This document shows positions 1 through 14,197 of a stretch of DNA of 64,000 nucleotides, one piece after another. The stretch is from Istiophorus platypterus (lineage: Eukaryota > Chordata > Actinopteri > Istiophoriformes > Istiophoridae). Location of the stretch: positions 10,420,896-10,484,895 of the forward strand of contig CM029119.1 in the NCBI GenBank assembly GCA_016859345.1, read 5' to 3'. A program made the position numbers and the translations under genes. Below the pieces are notes generated by a model. The model was given only the letters and a program-made list of their open reading frames with translations. It was not told the origin of the DNA and did no database searches. Positions within the stretch are counted from its first letter, which is position 1; every line of letters begins with the position of its first letter.

Positions 1-818
1 TAATCATCCTTTTAGAGTAAAGCCTGTGTTTTTGGAGATCCAATAGCCTTCTAGGGCTGAATGCCTGGATTAAAAAAAAGGAAGACAAAGAGAAATGGTT
101 TGTTGTGATAAAACTAGATGTCATAACATGTCCTCAAAAGTCAATGGAGTGCAGGTGGGCCTGGGAGCATACACCTAGGTATTCCCATATCTATTTGCTG
201 AGATCAGACACACATACACAGAGGAGCAATTAACCATCTGTCTCTGTTCAATGGCACTGATAAAACTAGAGCTGTGTGTGTGATAAGAGCAGCACTGGCA
301 CTCTTCAATGCTGAGCTTTCTGGCTGGAGGAGGGCATCTGCTGCACTGGCCAGCTACCATTTCAGTGAAAAAAAATAGTTATTTGATTCTCTCTCTCTCC
401 CTCTTGCCCCCCCCCTCTCTGATTGAATCAACTTAGTGTATCACAGTGGCTCTGCTCCACATGCAATGACATAATGGTTAACTGTATTTCAAACAGAGAG
501 TAAAGAAAAATTTATTGGAATTTGCAAATGTAATGCAGAGATAGGTCTAGCAATGTGAGACTAAGAAGAATTGCAAGAAAATTGAAACTGGAAAAGTGGT
601 TAAGGATTTATTAGGCTTTCAGATAATGGGACTGCTAGTAAAACAAACAAGGATTACATAAAGGCCAAGAAGAAAAAAGGAGCTTGAAATGTTGATGTCA
701 TTTTTTAACCACAAAATCATTTACTTGATGTAGCTTGGCTGAGACTGCAGACCCCTTAAAATCTAAGGAATCACACTGAACAAATGGGATATATTTAAAT
801 CTTGATGGAGTTACACCG

Positions 819-897
819 TGGGGATCCAAAAGTCTGAGACCATTTTCCAATTCACTTGAATAGGAAAGTGTTCTTACATTTTTGGACCCCCATTGTA
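819..897. repeat. short MITE-like element with inverted ends
   Basis: The left end gtggggatccaaaagtctga and the right end catttttggacccccattgt are imperfect inverted repeats of each other (GGGG-TCCAAAA core). They enclose about 45 bases. Fragments built on TCCAAAAGTCTGAGACCA are common in fish genomes. No coding capacity. Confidence 0.5.
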
Positions 898-1323
898 TTA
901 AAAAATAAAAATTTTAAAAAATTGCTGCTAATGTGCTCTTCTAACAAAGTCATTGACTTAGAATACGGGGAGCTGGCAGCTTTACCTGTTTTTCTTTAAC
1001 ATCATTAAGTGCTATTATTGTAAGAAATCGCCTAGCTTATGTGAGCAAGATAAACTGAGGTGCAGAGACAGAGCTGGAGCTGAGTAGTCAGTTAAATGTA
1101 TAGCAATGTAAACAGCCAAAGGGGGCTTCTAAAAAAATAAATCACTTAATGGGTTAGATATCAGGAATCCATTTGCCATAAGTGACCTCATTCCTGTCTG
1201 CAACTAAGCCAGGCTTGAGGCAATCTGCAGTGTAAAATAATGCACACGTGAGCCAGTATAGAAGGATCTGTTCCGTGTCCCATGGGCCAACTGCTAAAAC
1301 ATGATGCTCACTATGCTGAAAGG

Positions 1324-1329
<6 letters not shown>

Positions 1330-1372
<43 letters not shown>
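1330..1372. repeat. (TA)n microsatellite
   Basis: About 43 bases of uninterrupted alternating A and T. Confidence 0.95.
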
Positions 1373-1377
<5 letters not shown>

Positions 1378-4086
1378 TTTCTCCATAGTGCATAAATAAC
1401 ATGACTATCTAGCAACGAGAAATCAACAAGAATAAGAGTCTACAGCCATGCTAGCAGCTCTATGAGACTTTAAACTAACATGCTAATGCAAAGCCAGTAT
1501 GTTGTTTACCTGTCTTAATATAGCATGCCAACAAGTATTGGAAGAATTGTTTAGCTGGAGATGGCAAAAGATGGAAAGTCAGGGGATCATTAAAGGGACT
1601 GCAATATGTCCTAAGGGACACATGAATGTCCATCAGATATTGCTCCCTTGGAGCAAAGCCACTAGCATGGCTAATTAGTTTCCCACTCGGTATGCAAGGC
1701 TTGAGTAACTACTTTCTGTTTTGAGTACAACCGTCATTAAGTCACTTTTCTTTATTCATGGCTCATGCAAAACTTATTCACTCAAGATGCATTTCGAACA
1801 TTATCAATTCAAACTAAAAGACGAGCCAATAACTGCTAGAATCTTGTCTCCAGGGGCAGCTGGAATTAAAAGCTGCATATTTATAAATCAACCAACAAGT
1901 GCCTTTCAGAGATGTAACACAATGCTGTCGTGCAGATGGGGGATGTGATTGAACTCCAAGACTGCCCTTAACAAAAGGAAAACAGAGCTTCACACAATAT
2001 GATTTTAATCGCAAGACATTTTTTTATCTTTAAAACAATTTACTTTATTACTAAATCATACTGTGCTACAAACAATTTGGGATTATTATAAATGTATCTC
2101 CAGCTTTTCCAGCTTATGCTTCTTTGCAATCCAATAGCTAGAGTTGAGATAGCAAAGGTTGTCGTAGAGAACATCTGCTTGTGCAATCACATTCCCAACT
2201 CATTATAAGTAATATACTTTTTAGAGACAAGAAGCACTCATTCTCCTTATCAATAGCAAGTCTGACACTACTGGTACAAGTACTGCTTAGATTCAAAGAG
2301 GATTTTTGGATTACCACACACTGTATATATGAATGAGCAAGGGTATAGATTTGAATATTTCATTTTGCTCTTCAGTGTGTTCTCAGTGCTTACCTTTGAC
2401 AAGGAAAATAGTCCCTATTAATTCTATATATTTGCATTCCTTATCTAAAAGTCGGAATTATGTGTAAAATATATGTACATTTGTGAATATATGTGCAAAT
2501 CAGCTGTGCCTCTATGCAGACACACCCTGTGCGCTCAATTTTTAAATCAATAAATTCCTGCCATTCATGTTTCCGTGCCATAACCACTATAAATTGGAGC
2601 ACTTTTCTCAACTGCATAAATGATTTCAGTTTAAGAGTGACAACTTAAGATGTTTTCAGAAACCCCTCAAGCCAGCCACTCTCACAGTGGAATTCTTAAA
2701 GTATTGGCCCTACAACTGAGACCAGAATCATCCCCTTTCTCTTCCCAGTCTATCCTCGTAGCTCATCAGTGGTCTAACAGAGAATTGAGTCGGTGAACAA
2801 CAGATGAAGCTTGGCATGATCACTTTCCATTGCAAAGATCTCTAGAATAATTCAGTGGATCTAGCTGCTTAAAGCTACAAATTAATCCTCAGTAGTCTTT
2901 TTTCCTGTGCCGCTGGCTTGGTCTGTCTGTGAACTATGCATAAATGTCCAAACTGCTCCAGCTGAACATTTGAGTAGCCATCAGTAGAAGAAACACTTTA
3001 AATCTGCTATTTCTTTTTACACAAGACTGCTTTTGGCCATATCAGCAAATTATCAGAAGGCATTTCCTTTCACACTCTCCCAGTTTGTTTTCATTCTGCC
3101 CCTCTGTAACCGCAGAATAACACAATTTATTCCAACCGAGTTAACCAGAGGGAGCGCAAAACCCAACAATAGACACAAGTGGTGGATTATAAATTTGAGA
3201 TTCACTTATATGCTTCATAATCAGTTATTAAAACATATGCATTCAATGGTATCAAGTGAAACAAACAGAACTTTATCATGTTTATTGGCAAGCATATTGT
3301 ATTTCAGAGTTTTGCCTCCTTCGTAACAAGAAGCATAGTAGGTTTGTTTATATAACATGAGATTTCTGAACATTACATAAAGCACTTGCTGACCTATGGA
3401 CAAAAGGAAAACTACAGGAGAGTAGGCATAATATTACAAGCATTTGTACAATACGATGTAATTCAAGAACACCTCCAACATGGCACAGTGCATTAATAGT
3501 TTTACTCTGTGGGTGTGCAGGTGTAGAAAACAACAACAACAACAAATAAAACATGAAACACAAATAAAATCACAGTAGAAAGAGGTCATTTTCCTGATAT
3601 TGATATGTGTCATGAACTCTGTTTAGATTCTGTAAAAATGGATATCAATAGCTCAAGTCGATCTTAATGGGCTGCATTAAAAATGAAAGATAAAGCTGTA
3701 AAGCTGTACTGTTTCTCAAAATCTAGGCGGGAGAAATCTAATTTCGTAAATTGCTCTGCTGTACAACCATAATCCCATGTCACAACATTAAATCAATAAA
3801 TATGATTAAAATAATAGACTACTGATGGTTCACATCAAATCCAGCCCTATTTAGAGCCTGTGCTGAGGGTAGTGTACTGTGAATAGACATAATTTCATAA
3901 TAAAGTTTTCAGTTGTGTAGAAATTGAACATTGAAATGCTGATGCAACACATACCTGAAAAAAGTTTTTACTTAATTTGCTACCAAGTTCTGAAACTTTG
4001 AATTAGGTGCATCACGCAAAAATTATAGTTTTGAATATTAATCATGAATGTCATTGAGAAAATACTATCAGACACATTATCAGTCT

Positions 4087-4111
4087 CACACACACACACA
4101 CACACACACAC
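4087..4111. repeat. (CA)n microsatellite
   Basis: About 12 CA units. Confidence 0.95.
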
Positions 4112-5796
4112 TTATTTGCACACTGACTAACCCACTCCCTGCATTTCCTGCCACTCTGACACATAAATGTTACTGGAAGATGAAGGCTCAGTAAAGCGGC
4201 TTGGAAAGCAGAAATAACTCACTAAGATGAGTGTACCTGATGGCTTTGCCATGACAAGATGTGTGTGCAGGGAGCCAAGTGGATGTGCAACCATGAGTGA
4301 TGCAGGCTATGGATAATCATGACTTTGAGATAAGAAAATGAAACGCTGTATGCTGCAGGTGACACAGGATAATGTTTTCGGTCGGGGCATGGAATTATTT
4401 GATGCGAGCTAACCACAACCTGCCCCCGCCTGCCCAAACGAACTTAATGTACACAAACACACTATCATCATCCCACTGTGATGTGACACATGTGCATTAC
4501 TGCTGAATGTAGACCCTCATCTACATGCAAATCACCCAGCACACATTCCCATACATTGGCAGTGACATACACACTCAAAATTCAAAAATACTCAGTGCCT
4601 CTGGCTTTCCTCCTAAATTGATACACAGGTGCATAAATATAAAAAGGTTCTTGGTTTTGACTACTGATGCTTAAAAGTAGGAAGCTAGAATAACAAAGGA
4701 GAAAGTCCCCTATTGGGATATTATTTTCCAACTGCTGATGATGAGAGAGCAAATTTGTATGTCATCACAGTTATATTTTTAAATGGCCGAGTGGAATCCC
4801 CTTTGATCTAAGAGGATAACTGACTTTCTGAAAAACAGAAAAGCAGGTGCCCTTGGGCATCCACATATCTCACTCCCACACTGCATCCACAGGTGCCACC
4901 ACAGAGATTTGCCCTTACATTTCCTGATCTCTATCCCATATCCTGCAGTCATGGTAACATATGTTCAATCATATTACTTTACCTCATCTTCATAACCAAA
5001 TCTCTGTCAGATCTGCGGATGTTATCTAATAGCATGACGTGCAACCAACCACCTGAAACTTTTAAAGGGAAGCTTGGCTTGCGAATGATGTTGTTTATTA
5101 ATATTAGAACATATGAGCAACTTTCTCAACTTTCCCACCGATAAATGTTGTAGTCTCCAATCTAATTGCCTTATCTCTAGGGATTTTCATTGTCAGCATA
5201 AAACTTAAAATGAATTGAGGTTTTATGGTACAAATGAGTCCCACAGTCCACAATCACCTTCATTGTGTGCTTCTAGCAAAATAATGCTGAATATGGCAGA
5301 CATCAGAAATGCTGAACTACTATTCTAAATCATTGCAGGATTGAATGACTGTCTAGAGGATTAAATAGAGGAAAGGAATAGTGGGAGCAGTGGAAGCTAA
5401 GTGAGATTTTGCTAATTACATGGGTGCACTTAATATATGGGTTTTGGGTCCGGTCATAAATACTGAGACACTGGCATGGATTTAGCAATGCTGGCAGGAA
5501 GCCTGATAGACGGCAGGTTGCCATGAAGGCAGGGGCCCTGACCACTGCTGTTTTCTTTCTATTATGGGAGATGACAAAGAAGGCACTAAGTGGAGGAATA
5601 GGTTTAAAAGGATTAAATAACGCAGTGATACATTGCAAAGGACTTTGATTTTGGACCACCATGTAGACAGCAAATGGAGAGTGTAATATAATTACTTTGT
5701 GGTTTTAAGTTTTTGGGCTAGTGAATTTTGAGGGGAGTGAAAATATATAGTAGAATCAGGTATCAAAGGCAAATGATATAGCTAAAAAAAAGAATG

Positions 5797-5797
<1 letters not shown>

Positions 5798-5871
<74 letters not shown>

Positions 5872-5885
5872 CATATATATATATA
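5798..5885. repeat. (TA)n microsatellite with two ACATAC interruptions
   Basis: Three TA blocks separated by two identical acatacat interruptions, a higher-order pattern of about 40 bases that suggests past unequal exchange or slippage. Confidence 0.95.
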
Positions 5886-6475
5886 AACAAATAAATAATT
5901 GGCCACAACATTAAAACCTTTTACAGATGGTTTTAATAATACTTTGTATCTATATATTTTCATCTGTATTTCTTTGACATGAGAGGATTTGTGTGTCATA
6001 AACAGATAGAAGGTCTATTCCATGACTACATGTTCCTATACCTACTCTTGGAATAGATTCTGAGGAAAAAAAAAAGTAGCTGGAGCAATTTTTTGTCAGA
6101 ACATTGTTATGCAGCACTGCTACACTGAAATTAAACCCTACGGAGGAAGGATTTTTTTAGGACCAGCACCACTGCTTCTGACCTCACTAACCTTGTGTTT
6201 GTTGGTGGCACCCTTCCAGGAAATTGGATGGTTCTTATTTATTCCATGTGTCTTTTGCAAAGAGATGATTCATTTGTCTATGAAATAAGGGGAATTGCAC
6301 AATCTGATGCATGAGGTGCATGAGGCTCTCTAGGTGTTCCTCAGGGTAAACTCAGGCAATACTGCATCCAATCTTCTCATGTTTCTTCACCCCTTTCTCA
6401 CCAGTAAAAACACCCTAATACATTCCATGTTGGCAGAATTGTTTGCTACTTCAAGTTCTTTTTTTAGACCTGAAT

Positions 6476-6560
6476 CAATAAGTCAGTTAAGTCATTAGTT
6501 AGTTGATCAAGCATTAACCAGCAACAATTTGGAGGATTAATCAATTAATATATCCGAAAC
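6476..6560. repeat. degraded fish DNA-transposon-like fragment
   Basis: The stretch cattagttagttgatcaagc, attaaccagcaacaatttgg, aggattaatcaattaatata resembles the widespread fish repeat built on ATTAGTTGATCAACAG, AAATTAATC-GCAACTATTTT and GATTAATTAATCG. Degraded; identification by eye only. Confidence 0.4.
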
Positions 6561-9558
6561 TGTGACCCACTTATCAACTATGATCAATCATCATTAATAT
6601 TTCGAAACAAAATGCCAAAACAAAAATTAAATACGTCACTGCTTCCAGCTTCTTTCTAGGTGCTGATTATAACTGTACTCAGGATCTTTAGCCACTTCTC
6701 CAACACAGATACATGCCGCGTGTCAACAGGTTTACACAGTTTGGATAAAGTCCACTTGTCTATTAGAACATTGCAAATCAGACATGGTAAATACACCACT
6801 AACCTCTCACTAGCATTTTATAAATTGGGGCTTTACCAAAATTTGAGACTTCAGGTTCTAATATTCTCCCCTTCACTGTATAAGTGAAAAGAGCCCCCCC
6901 CCCCCCCGACACCATAATTGACCTCTTCTATCAGATTCCTATTTAACTCTACCTGACTGACAGTCCTTCAGAAGGTATTCTGCATCAACTTGTTAGAGGT
7001 CAAAGGGTCAGATTCCAGTTTTTGCTAAACTGGCTTGTTATTGGGTCTGCATCAATGACAATATGGTGGCCTTGCTCAGGGGGTGGAATTTGAGAAGGCT
7101 AAGTGAGATTTTTTTTTCCCCTTATTTCTGTGGGACTTTTAACAGGACATGATAGTATGTGCTATTTGATGTTATCCAAAAAAATTGTCTGTAAATCAAA
7201 TTAAGTAATTTCAAAGTGTTTTTTTACAGATAAACATAGATATACTTAAGGGATTACAGAAATGAGCAAAAATCTTTTTTTCAAATGATTACCATCATTG
7301 TTATTTGTAAAACATAAAAATTAAACACCCCAAGCAACTCAGAACAAAAGGACAGACAGCCCTGTTTATGTAACTCATTGGCCATGTCAAATTTCTTAAG
7401 TAACAGAGTCACATTCTGATAAATGTGTTGCTGTTTTGCAACATCACACTCTTCATATACTCATGGAAAGACTTGAATGAAGTAATTATTGAACTTCCCT
7501 TTATCACCAATGTCTGATTGCCCCAACTAACTATCGTCTTAGAAACAGAGGAACATGGTTTGTACTGAAATTATTCCAAAAATGCAAAAATATTACCCCA
7601 GAGATGGTTTATTAAAAGCAAGGATTCTTTGATCGGTAAGGTGAAGGTAGGCTGGTACGGTCCGGTACTGTGTAACACTAAAAGATACAGTGGCGGTATG
7701 CAGTACCCGAGAGAAGGGAGAGCAGCTGCCTGCCATAACCTAAATTCAAAACCAACCACGGCAAAACTTTCAGGAAGGAAACACATCTGCTAACATTATT
7801 TCATCTTAAACAACATTTTGTCTCCTTATTAATTGCTTCTAAGTCGTTCCCATTTGCTTCTAAACCATCCATGCTATGTTTTGATCCATGCGACTGTACC
7901 GGCAAGAATTTAAAACTATTTTCACCCTGCTTCTAAATCTTAACTTAACTATATGCATGCGCACACACACACACACACATTTTTACCCGACTCCTAAAAG
8001 AAAGAACTTTTTTTTCCTTTTTTTTTTAAAAGCATGTTTTAAACACAACTAAGGTAAGAATTCAGAGATAAACTTGTCACACCTATGGCCAAAGAGCTAC
8101 AAATAGCCACTACAGGATCACAGCCCACATCCCTAGGCACTTGTCAGATGTAAGTAATGGGTTTTGTAATATGTGATTAACCCAAGGTTAAAGAATGTAT
8201 TCAGATTTAATCATGGTTCATTCTGTGGTGCATGAAAGAGTGCAGTGAACTTCAATTCCACCTCAAAAGGCTGAATTACAGAATTCATTCTTCCATGCCG
8301 AGGCTGAGGATACAGTTTGTGTTATAGTGCAGAAATCAGTGGAGCAGGAAGGATTTTAACTACAACAAATGAGAAAAATGAGATGTGAGCGTTATTATGT
8401 TGGCCCAAGAGTGCTTTTCCTGTGATGGAAGGAAAGGCATACTGGGATGGAAGCAAAGATGGCTGGCTTGGTTCATGTAACCCCAGACAAGAAAAATGCA
8501 CTGTGTCTGAGCAGGTGTTTGTATTTTATTTTCAAGGAGTCCATTTCTGTGTTTTCTGAGGACAACTGAATCAACCTCAAGCTGCATGTATAAAGGTGTG
8601 ATGAGAAAAACAGCAGCGGTCAAACAAACACATAATGGGATATACTAATATGATTAGTGTAGCTTTTAGTGATGCTTTGAATATTAAGAGTTTGAGCTTT
8701 TGTCTAATTTTTGAGAGATGAGAGGTCACCCTGAAAGACTGCAGTGTGATGTCACCCCTCTGTTGCACATACAGGTGTTTGATCAAGAGGGCCAGTACTA
8801 ACAAGGTCGGAGAGAGTAATCTAATAAGACCTGAGTGCACTGTTTAGCAAGAGAGCGTACAAAAAAAATGTGTTATAAAGCATTTGCAACAAACAGAGAA
8901 ACTGGAGCAACAAATTGGGGCAATAATTATAATCAAGCCCCTGTAAAAGATTTCTGTATTCACAGTAATGTTATGTTTGCAAATACAACTAAGTATGAAT
9001 TCAGCAAGGCTAAAAGGTTTCATACGGTTACTTTTTTTGCTGCTTAAGGAATAAAGTAAATTATGGAGTTCTATTGTTATGTCATTAAAAATTGGTTTCA
9101 AATGCATAAATAGATATCTAGGGGACAATCTTTATAGTTATATTAAGTAAGTTATATTAAGTTTTCTTCTATGACTATGAATCTGGGATAAAATGCTCAC
9201 TCACCGCTTTTTTTATTTTTACTATTTTCCAATGTAAGTAAGAGATATTTACAGTCTTCCTTGGAAGTGTGGATAGAAACGGAGATGTGCAATTTCTTGG
9301 GTGTGATGGAATTAAACCATTTTTAAACAGATCCAAAACAATTTTAGAAAAGCCAAGGACAGTTCCAGAGGCTACAAAACTGTATTATGTGGTGAAAATG
9401 ATGGTTGTCTCTTCATAATGCCTTCATTCTCTTTTTCAGTTTAAACAAGAGTTAAATATTCTCTTTTATGATGCTTACACACCAACGTAAACTGCACAAG
9501 AAAGCAATAATTCTTAAATGAAGGAAAGTTGGAATTATGTGTGCCTCCTCTTTCTTAG

Positions 9559-9737
9559 TTGAGCCTGCATCCACAAAGGAGAACAACTGTCTGAATGCTG
9601 CCAAAGCCTGTAACCTGAATGACACATGTAAGAAATACCGCTCAGCTTACATCAACCCCTGTACTAGCAGGGTGTCTGCTTCTGAGGTGTGCAACAAGCG
9701 CAAATGCCACAAAGCTCTGCGACAGTTCTTTGACAAG
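9559..9737 (+). CDS. gfra1: gfra1 exon: start of cysteine-rich domain D2
   Basis: Acceptor tttcttag ends at 9558; donor gtaatt starts at 9738. The first two bases complete a Val codon begun in the upstream exon (phase 1). It encodes VEPASTKENNCLNAAKACNL followed by NDTCKKYRSAYINPC and CNKRKCHKALRQFFDK, the first half of the D2 triple-helix domain that makes the GDNF-binding surface. In mammals this junction follows a tiny alternative exon for DVFQQ; I found no convincing copy of that 15-base exon upstream. Confidence 0.95.
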
Positions 9738-12700
9738 GTAATTAAGCAATGTAAATTTGGGAACTATTTGCATAGTTTGCTGACTTTCCATACAATTTTC
9801 TTACAGAAGTCTCAGTTACCTGTATTATAATACATCACTGAATGCTAGTATTCACACAGCCATAGTGGATCTGTGGTGTCCGTGTTCACATTTTGCCACT
9901 ATAAGTGAATTACTCAACTATGCTAACACAGATGGAAGCTGTAATGAAAGTGTTTTCTTCCAGTGGCAAAATTTTTATAGATATCACTGGACACCTGGAA
10001 GGATGTGGAAGGTTTTTTTTTTGCCCTCCTGGCTATAACACAATGTGCATCAACATGTGTTCTTTCTTCTTTTATATCCGAAATTAAGGTTCCAACTAAG
10101 TACAGCTATGGGATGCTGTTTTGTTCTTGTCCAGTGGGGGATCAGACAGCATGTGCAGAGCGCAGACGACAAACTATTGTACCTGTCTGCTCTTACGAGG
10201 ATAAAGACAAACCTAATTGTCTGTCTCTTCAGAACACATGCAAAACCAACTATATCTGCAGGTAAGAATGCATAGAGGGATCCATGATAGACTTCATAAT
10301 TTTTCCAATTCAGTATGTATATATATTCTTTTCAAATACATATTCTACTGTGATTTTATATTCATTTTAGTTTTTACTACCATAGAAAACATAATATAAC
10401 AACCAAGATTTTTCATGTATCTTAGTGCATGTTTAACAATAACTTTGCTTCCTCTTGTCTGCATCATTGCATAACCATTTCTAATTTCTAGGGGGAATAT
10501 CACCTGCAGAGAGATCTTAAGTAGTAATTCAGATGGACCATTTTAAGATAATTGCTGTTCTTGTACAAAGTACAAAGTACAAACCGAAAAATGAACAGTC
10601 ATAATGATAATTGACAGAAAATTGCCTGTCTGAGGCTGAGTCAGTTTAATTCAAGTCTGGGACCAAAGAGGAAACGCTAACAATAACTGCAAGATATTGA
10701 ATGTATAGCGGTTATAGTGAACTGTATAGGTTGAAAGAAAAAGCAGATGAACAGTCTTTAATTCAGTGTGGGACTTTTGCCATTGACACTATTTCTTAGT
10801 TCTACATTTTACATTCTAGATTTTCATTTTCAAACCTCCAAGCTGACTTTATATTAACAAGTGTGTTAACTAACATCAAAGAATAGGAAACACTGTTTTT
10901 ATCCTATTGTTTCTAGGTCAAGGCTGGCAGACTTCATCAGCAACTGTCAGCCAGAAGCTCGCTCTATATCCGGCTGTCTGAGGGAGAACTATGCTGATTG
11001 TCTGCTGTCTTATTCAGGTCTTATTGGTAAGTTATTCTCACAAAATATTATAAAATGGCTTTAGAATTTCATGATTTGTTATGTAACTAGACTCATAACT
11101 GTACCTAAAGCTATATTACTAATAGTGCTTCTTTTAATTTGCTCTGCCCCTTTGTTTTTGCTCAACGATCTATGAAATCTATTCAGATGAGTTTGCAGGA
11201 TTAAATGTAAATAAGAAAATGTCCCAATAAAAGAAAGCCAGAGGACATGAACAGAATCATTTTTTCTAAACATAAATATTATTTGTCAGTCTTTTAGCTA
11301 TCAAACCTGTTTGCACTGTGTTACAATCTTGATTTTTTTGTGAGTGTTTTTTTTTTCTATTTATAAACTCTCTGAAGCTTTCGTTGTCCTGATTAGATGT
11401 GCTTAGGCTTTAATTAGAATTTCTTAGATCTTCCTAAACCAAAAGCAAACAGAAACCCTGATTCTTCCTCAAACAGCTGCACAGAATATAAAATATTTCC
11501 TTAAAGCTCCAAGTAGTGATGGTTTACCACAGTCTTGTCACCATTGCCTTCTTAAACCATAGTTAGACTTAAACAATTTAATCATTCAAACAGTAACACT
11601 AAAGAATGGACACACTCTCGATATGCATTGACAGTTTTCAGTTTAGTAGTGTCCATAAATATAAAAGAGTATGTAGAATCTGAAAATATATCTTTTCAGA
11701 ATTGCCACATGACAACACAGACTACACTTACTAAGGCATTTTATTAGAAATTATATTGGTGCACAGGCATCGCTTCTTTATAGGCATGTAATCTAACCTG
11801 CAAGCTGTGAAACAGTTCACTTACAGATGCTAACTAGCAAGTAAGTGAGATAAAGTAACTTTAACTTAATGTATTTTCCACAGCAGATGTCAAGGTAGAA
11901 CATCAAGTAGGCAGCCAGACAGCTGAGATCAAAGTCAATAAATTGTAAATCCGTAGGGTGTACATGCCATCACAGTTCATACACAATAGCACTGTGCAGA
12001 AATGGTGCTAATTTCCTTTTGATCAGCCTTTCTCCCTCAGCAGGTTTCATTATGTAGAAAGGAAAAATAATGTCCCACTGAGTTTTCATAATGAGATTTG
12101 AACGCAGGGCAACAGTGACCAATTTTAAAACTCAACAGGCAGACATTTTAATCTAGACCATTTATATTCTACTTCGCAAAGGTTACACCCTCTAATGGGT
12201 CCCCCTGGCTTAACCACTCATCTTTGACTCAGCACACAAAAATCTGCATGTACTTGCACAGCTAATAAGTATGAGCCTACTCAACCCCACACTCCCTTCA
12301 AAAAGGCAACAGCCAAGCCGATTTAGGATGACAAAATAGCCGAGCTTCATGGAATACAACATGCCCCAGCTTGTTTATCACTGTTGACGCCCAATGGGTG
12401 GTATACAGCAGCCCTGAAAACACTTTTAACAACACTCGTCAGAACCAAAGTGTGCCACCTTTGTTGACATCAGCACTTCTTTATATAATGCTCATGTTGT
12501 GGAACAGACAAGGCCAATGGCCATGCTATATAATTAGGGTGATACTGTACAAGTCAGTGAGGCTTATAATCACAGTGCAGTAGGTTGTTGTGTCAGTGTC
12601 AAGACAGAGGTTAAAGTCAATGTGTTCCACCCCTAATGCCAGTACAGCCCTTAAATGTTGAAGGGTTTCTGAAATGGAATTATAGCTATGCATGATAATA

Positions 12701-14084
12701 CAGCTCTCCAATGATGTACCTTGTAATCCAATGCAAGTTCTATGGACTTTGTAGTGGGGTAAAGGCTCCCTATAATTCTGAATAAGATCACCCTAATTGG
12801 CAGAGCTGTACATTCACATTTCAGTGTGTAGAGCCACAAAATAAGTGACTTAGTCAAGAGAGTCCTGTTAGAAGGCTTCAACTACGAGACTACGAGACTA
12901 AAGTTACAATGACTTACATTTGTTTTCTTCTCTTCTATGCTGCAGGTACGGTGATGACACCAAACTATGTGCGATCTCTTGGTATTAGCCTGTCACCATG
13001 GTGTGACTGCAGCAGCAGTGGAAACAGCAAGCCAGACTGTGATAAATTTGCTGAATTTTTTACCAACAATAGATGCCTACGTGAGTTCCTATATTCAGGC
13101 TTTCCGCAGACAGTAAATTACATTTACTCATCTTGCAGATGCTTTTATTCAAAGCAACTTATAAGTGAGGAAACTTAGTTGGAAGTGTTTTGCACCCTGG
13201 CTCGCACCAACCTTGCCATCAGCTCTTTCAACTGAGCCGCAGCTGCCCCAAATCTACATTATCAAAATGCACAAAATATGTATCCTTTAAGTGAATAACA
13301 ATCTCGTCACTCTCTCACATCCCCCTCCCAACTTTGCACTGTTCTCCACTGCTTAAGGTCAGATTGAGTAGTTGTATAGTCTCGACTTAAGCTTGCCTGT
13401 TGAAATAGCAGAGTTCGCAATAATTATTTGAAACAGGATTACCATGCCTTTGACATGTTCTCCCTCCAAATGCTCTGATTTGACTGTTGTATAAGCAACA
13501 GTCTCTTTTTCACCCATATGTGAGTATGAGTGGCATTCATTGGCATTTCAATATTTCAATGGCAAATCTTAAGAACATAACAGAGTAAATTTGAATTTAA
13601 CGGAGATGTCCTAAATCTGCTCCCACTCAACTCAGGCCCAATTGTTTTTTAATATGATTGAGACTAGACTGAGAAACCTTTTTGTGTAATGCAAGAGTTT
13701 TGGCCCACTTTCTATTTTGCTCATGGAAATGTATTTTAGATTAAATGACATATTCGTGATGAGGAAAATTACAGTTTCATTACAAAATTTTAAAGTTTTC
13801 TTGTTTCCGGCAGTTATGAAGTTCATTTTTGTACAGCTTTGTGAATCATAGCTATTAAAGGCAGACACTGCTTTTAAAAGGGTCCTGAGAAAGGTCAAGT
13901 CATTTCTTTTCCTACCCATTTATCCAAAGTATCAATTAGAAGCAGCATTTAGTTGGGCATCAACAAAATGTTTTGGGCCATATTTCCAAGGCAAGGATGG
14001 AAGACACCTGCTAACTTGTTAGATGAGTTAAAAAGGGGCTCAGAGGGCCTTCTTGTGGGTAATGTGTATTTAATGTATGAACAC

Positions 14085-14148
<64 letters not shown>

Positions 14149-14153
14149 TTATA

Positions 14154-14197
<44 letters not shown>

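Larger units (their letters stand above)
1..9558 (+). other. intron or upstream part of gfra1, no exon recognised
   Basis: The first recognised gfra1 exon starts in phase 1, so this stretch is best read as intron. I looked for the D1 exon (Cys-rich, ending near an IFRVVPFIS-like segment) and for a 15-base DVFQQ exon and found neither. It holds (TA)n tracts at 1330-1372 and 5798-5885, (CA)n at 4087-4111 and 7961-7979, a C run at 6894-6907, a MITE-like fragment at 819-897 and a degraded repeat at about 6476-6560. No open frame looks like a protein. Confidence 0.6.

Noticed and set aside
9537..9558. In-frame ATG just upstream of the first gfra1 exon
   Set aside because: It lies in the intron before a good acceptor (tttcttag). 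It would give a receptor without signal peptide or D1, so it is not a start.
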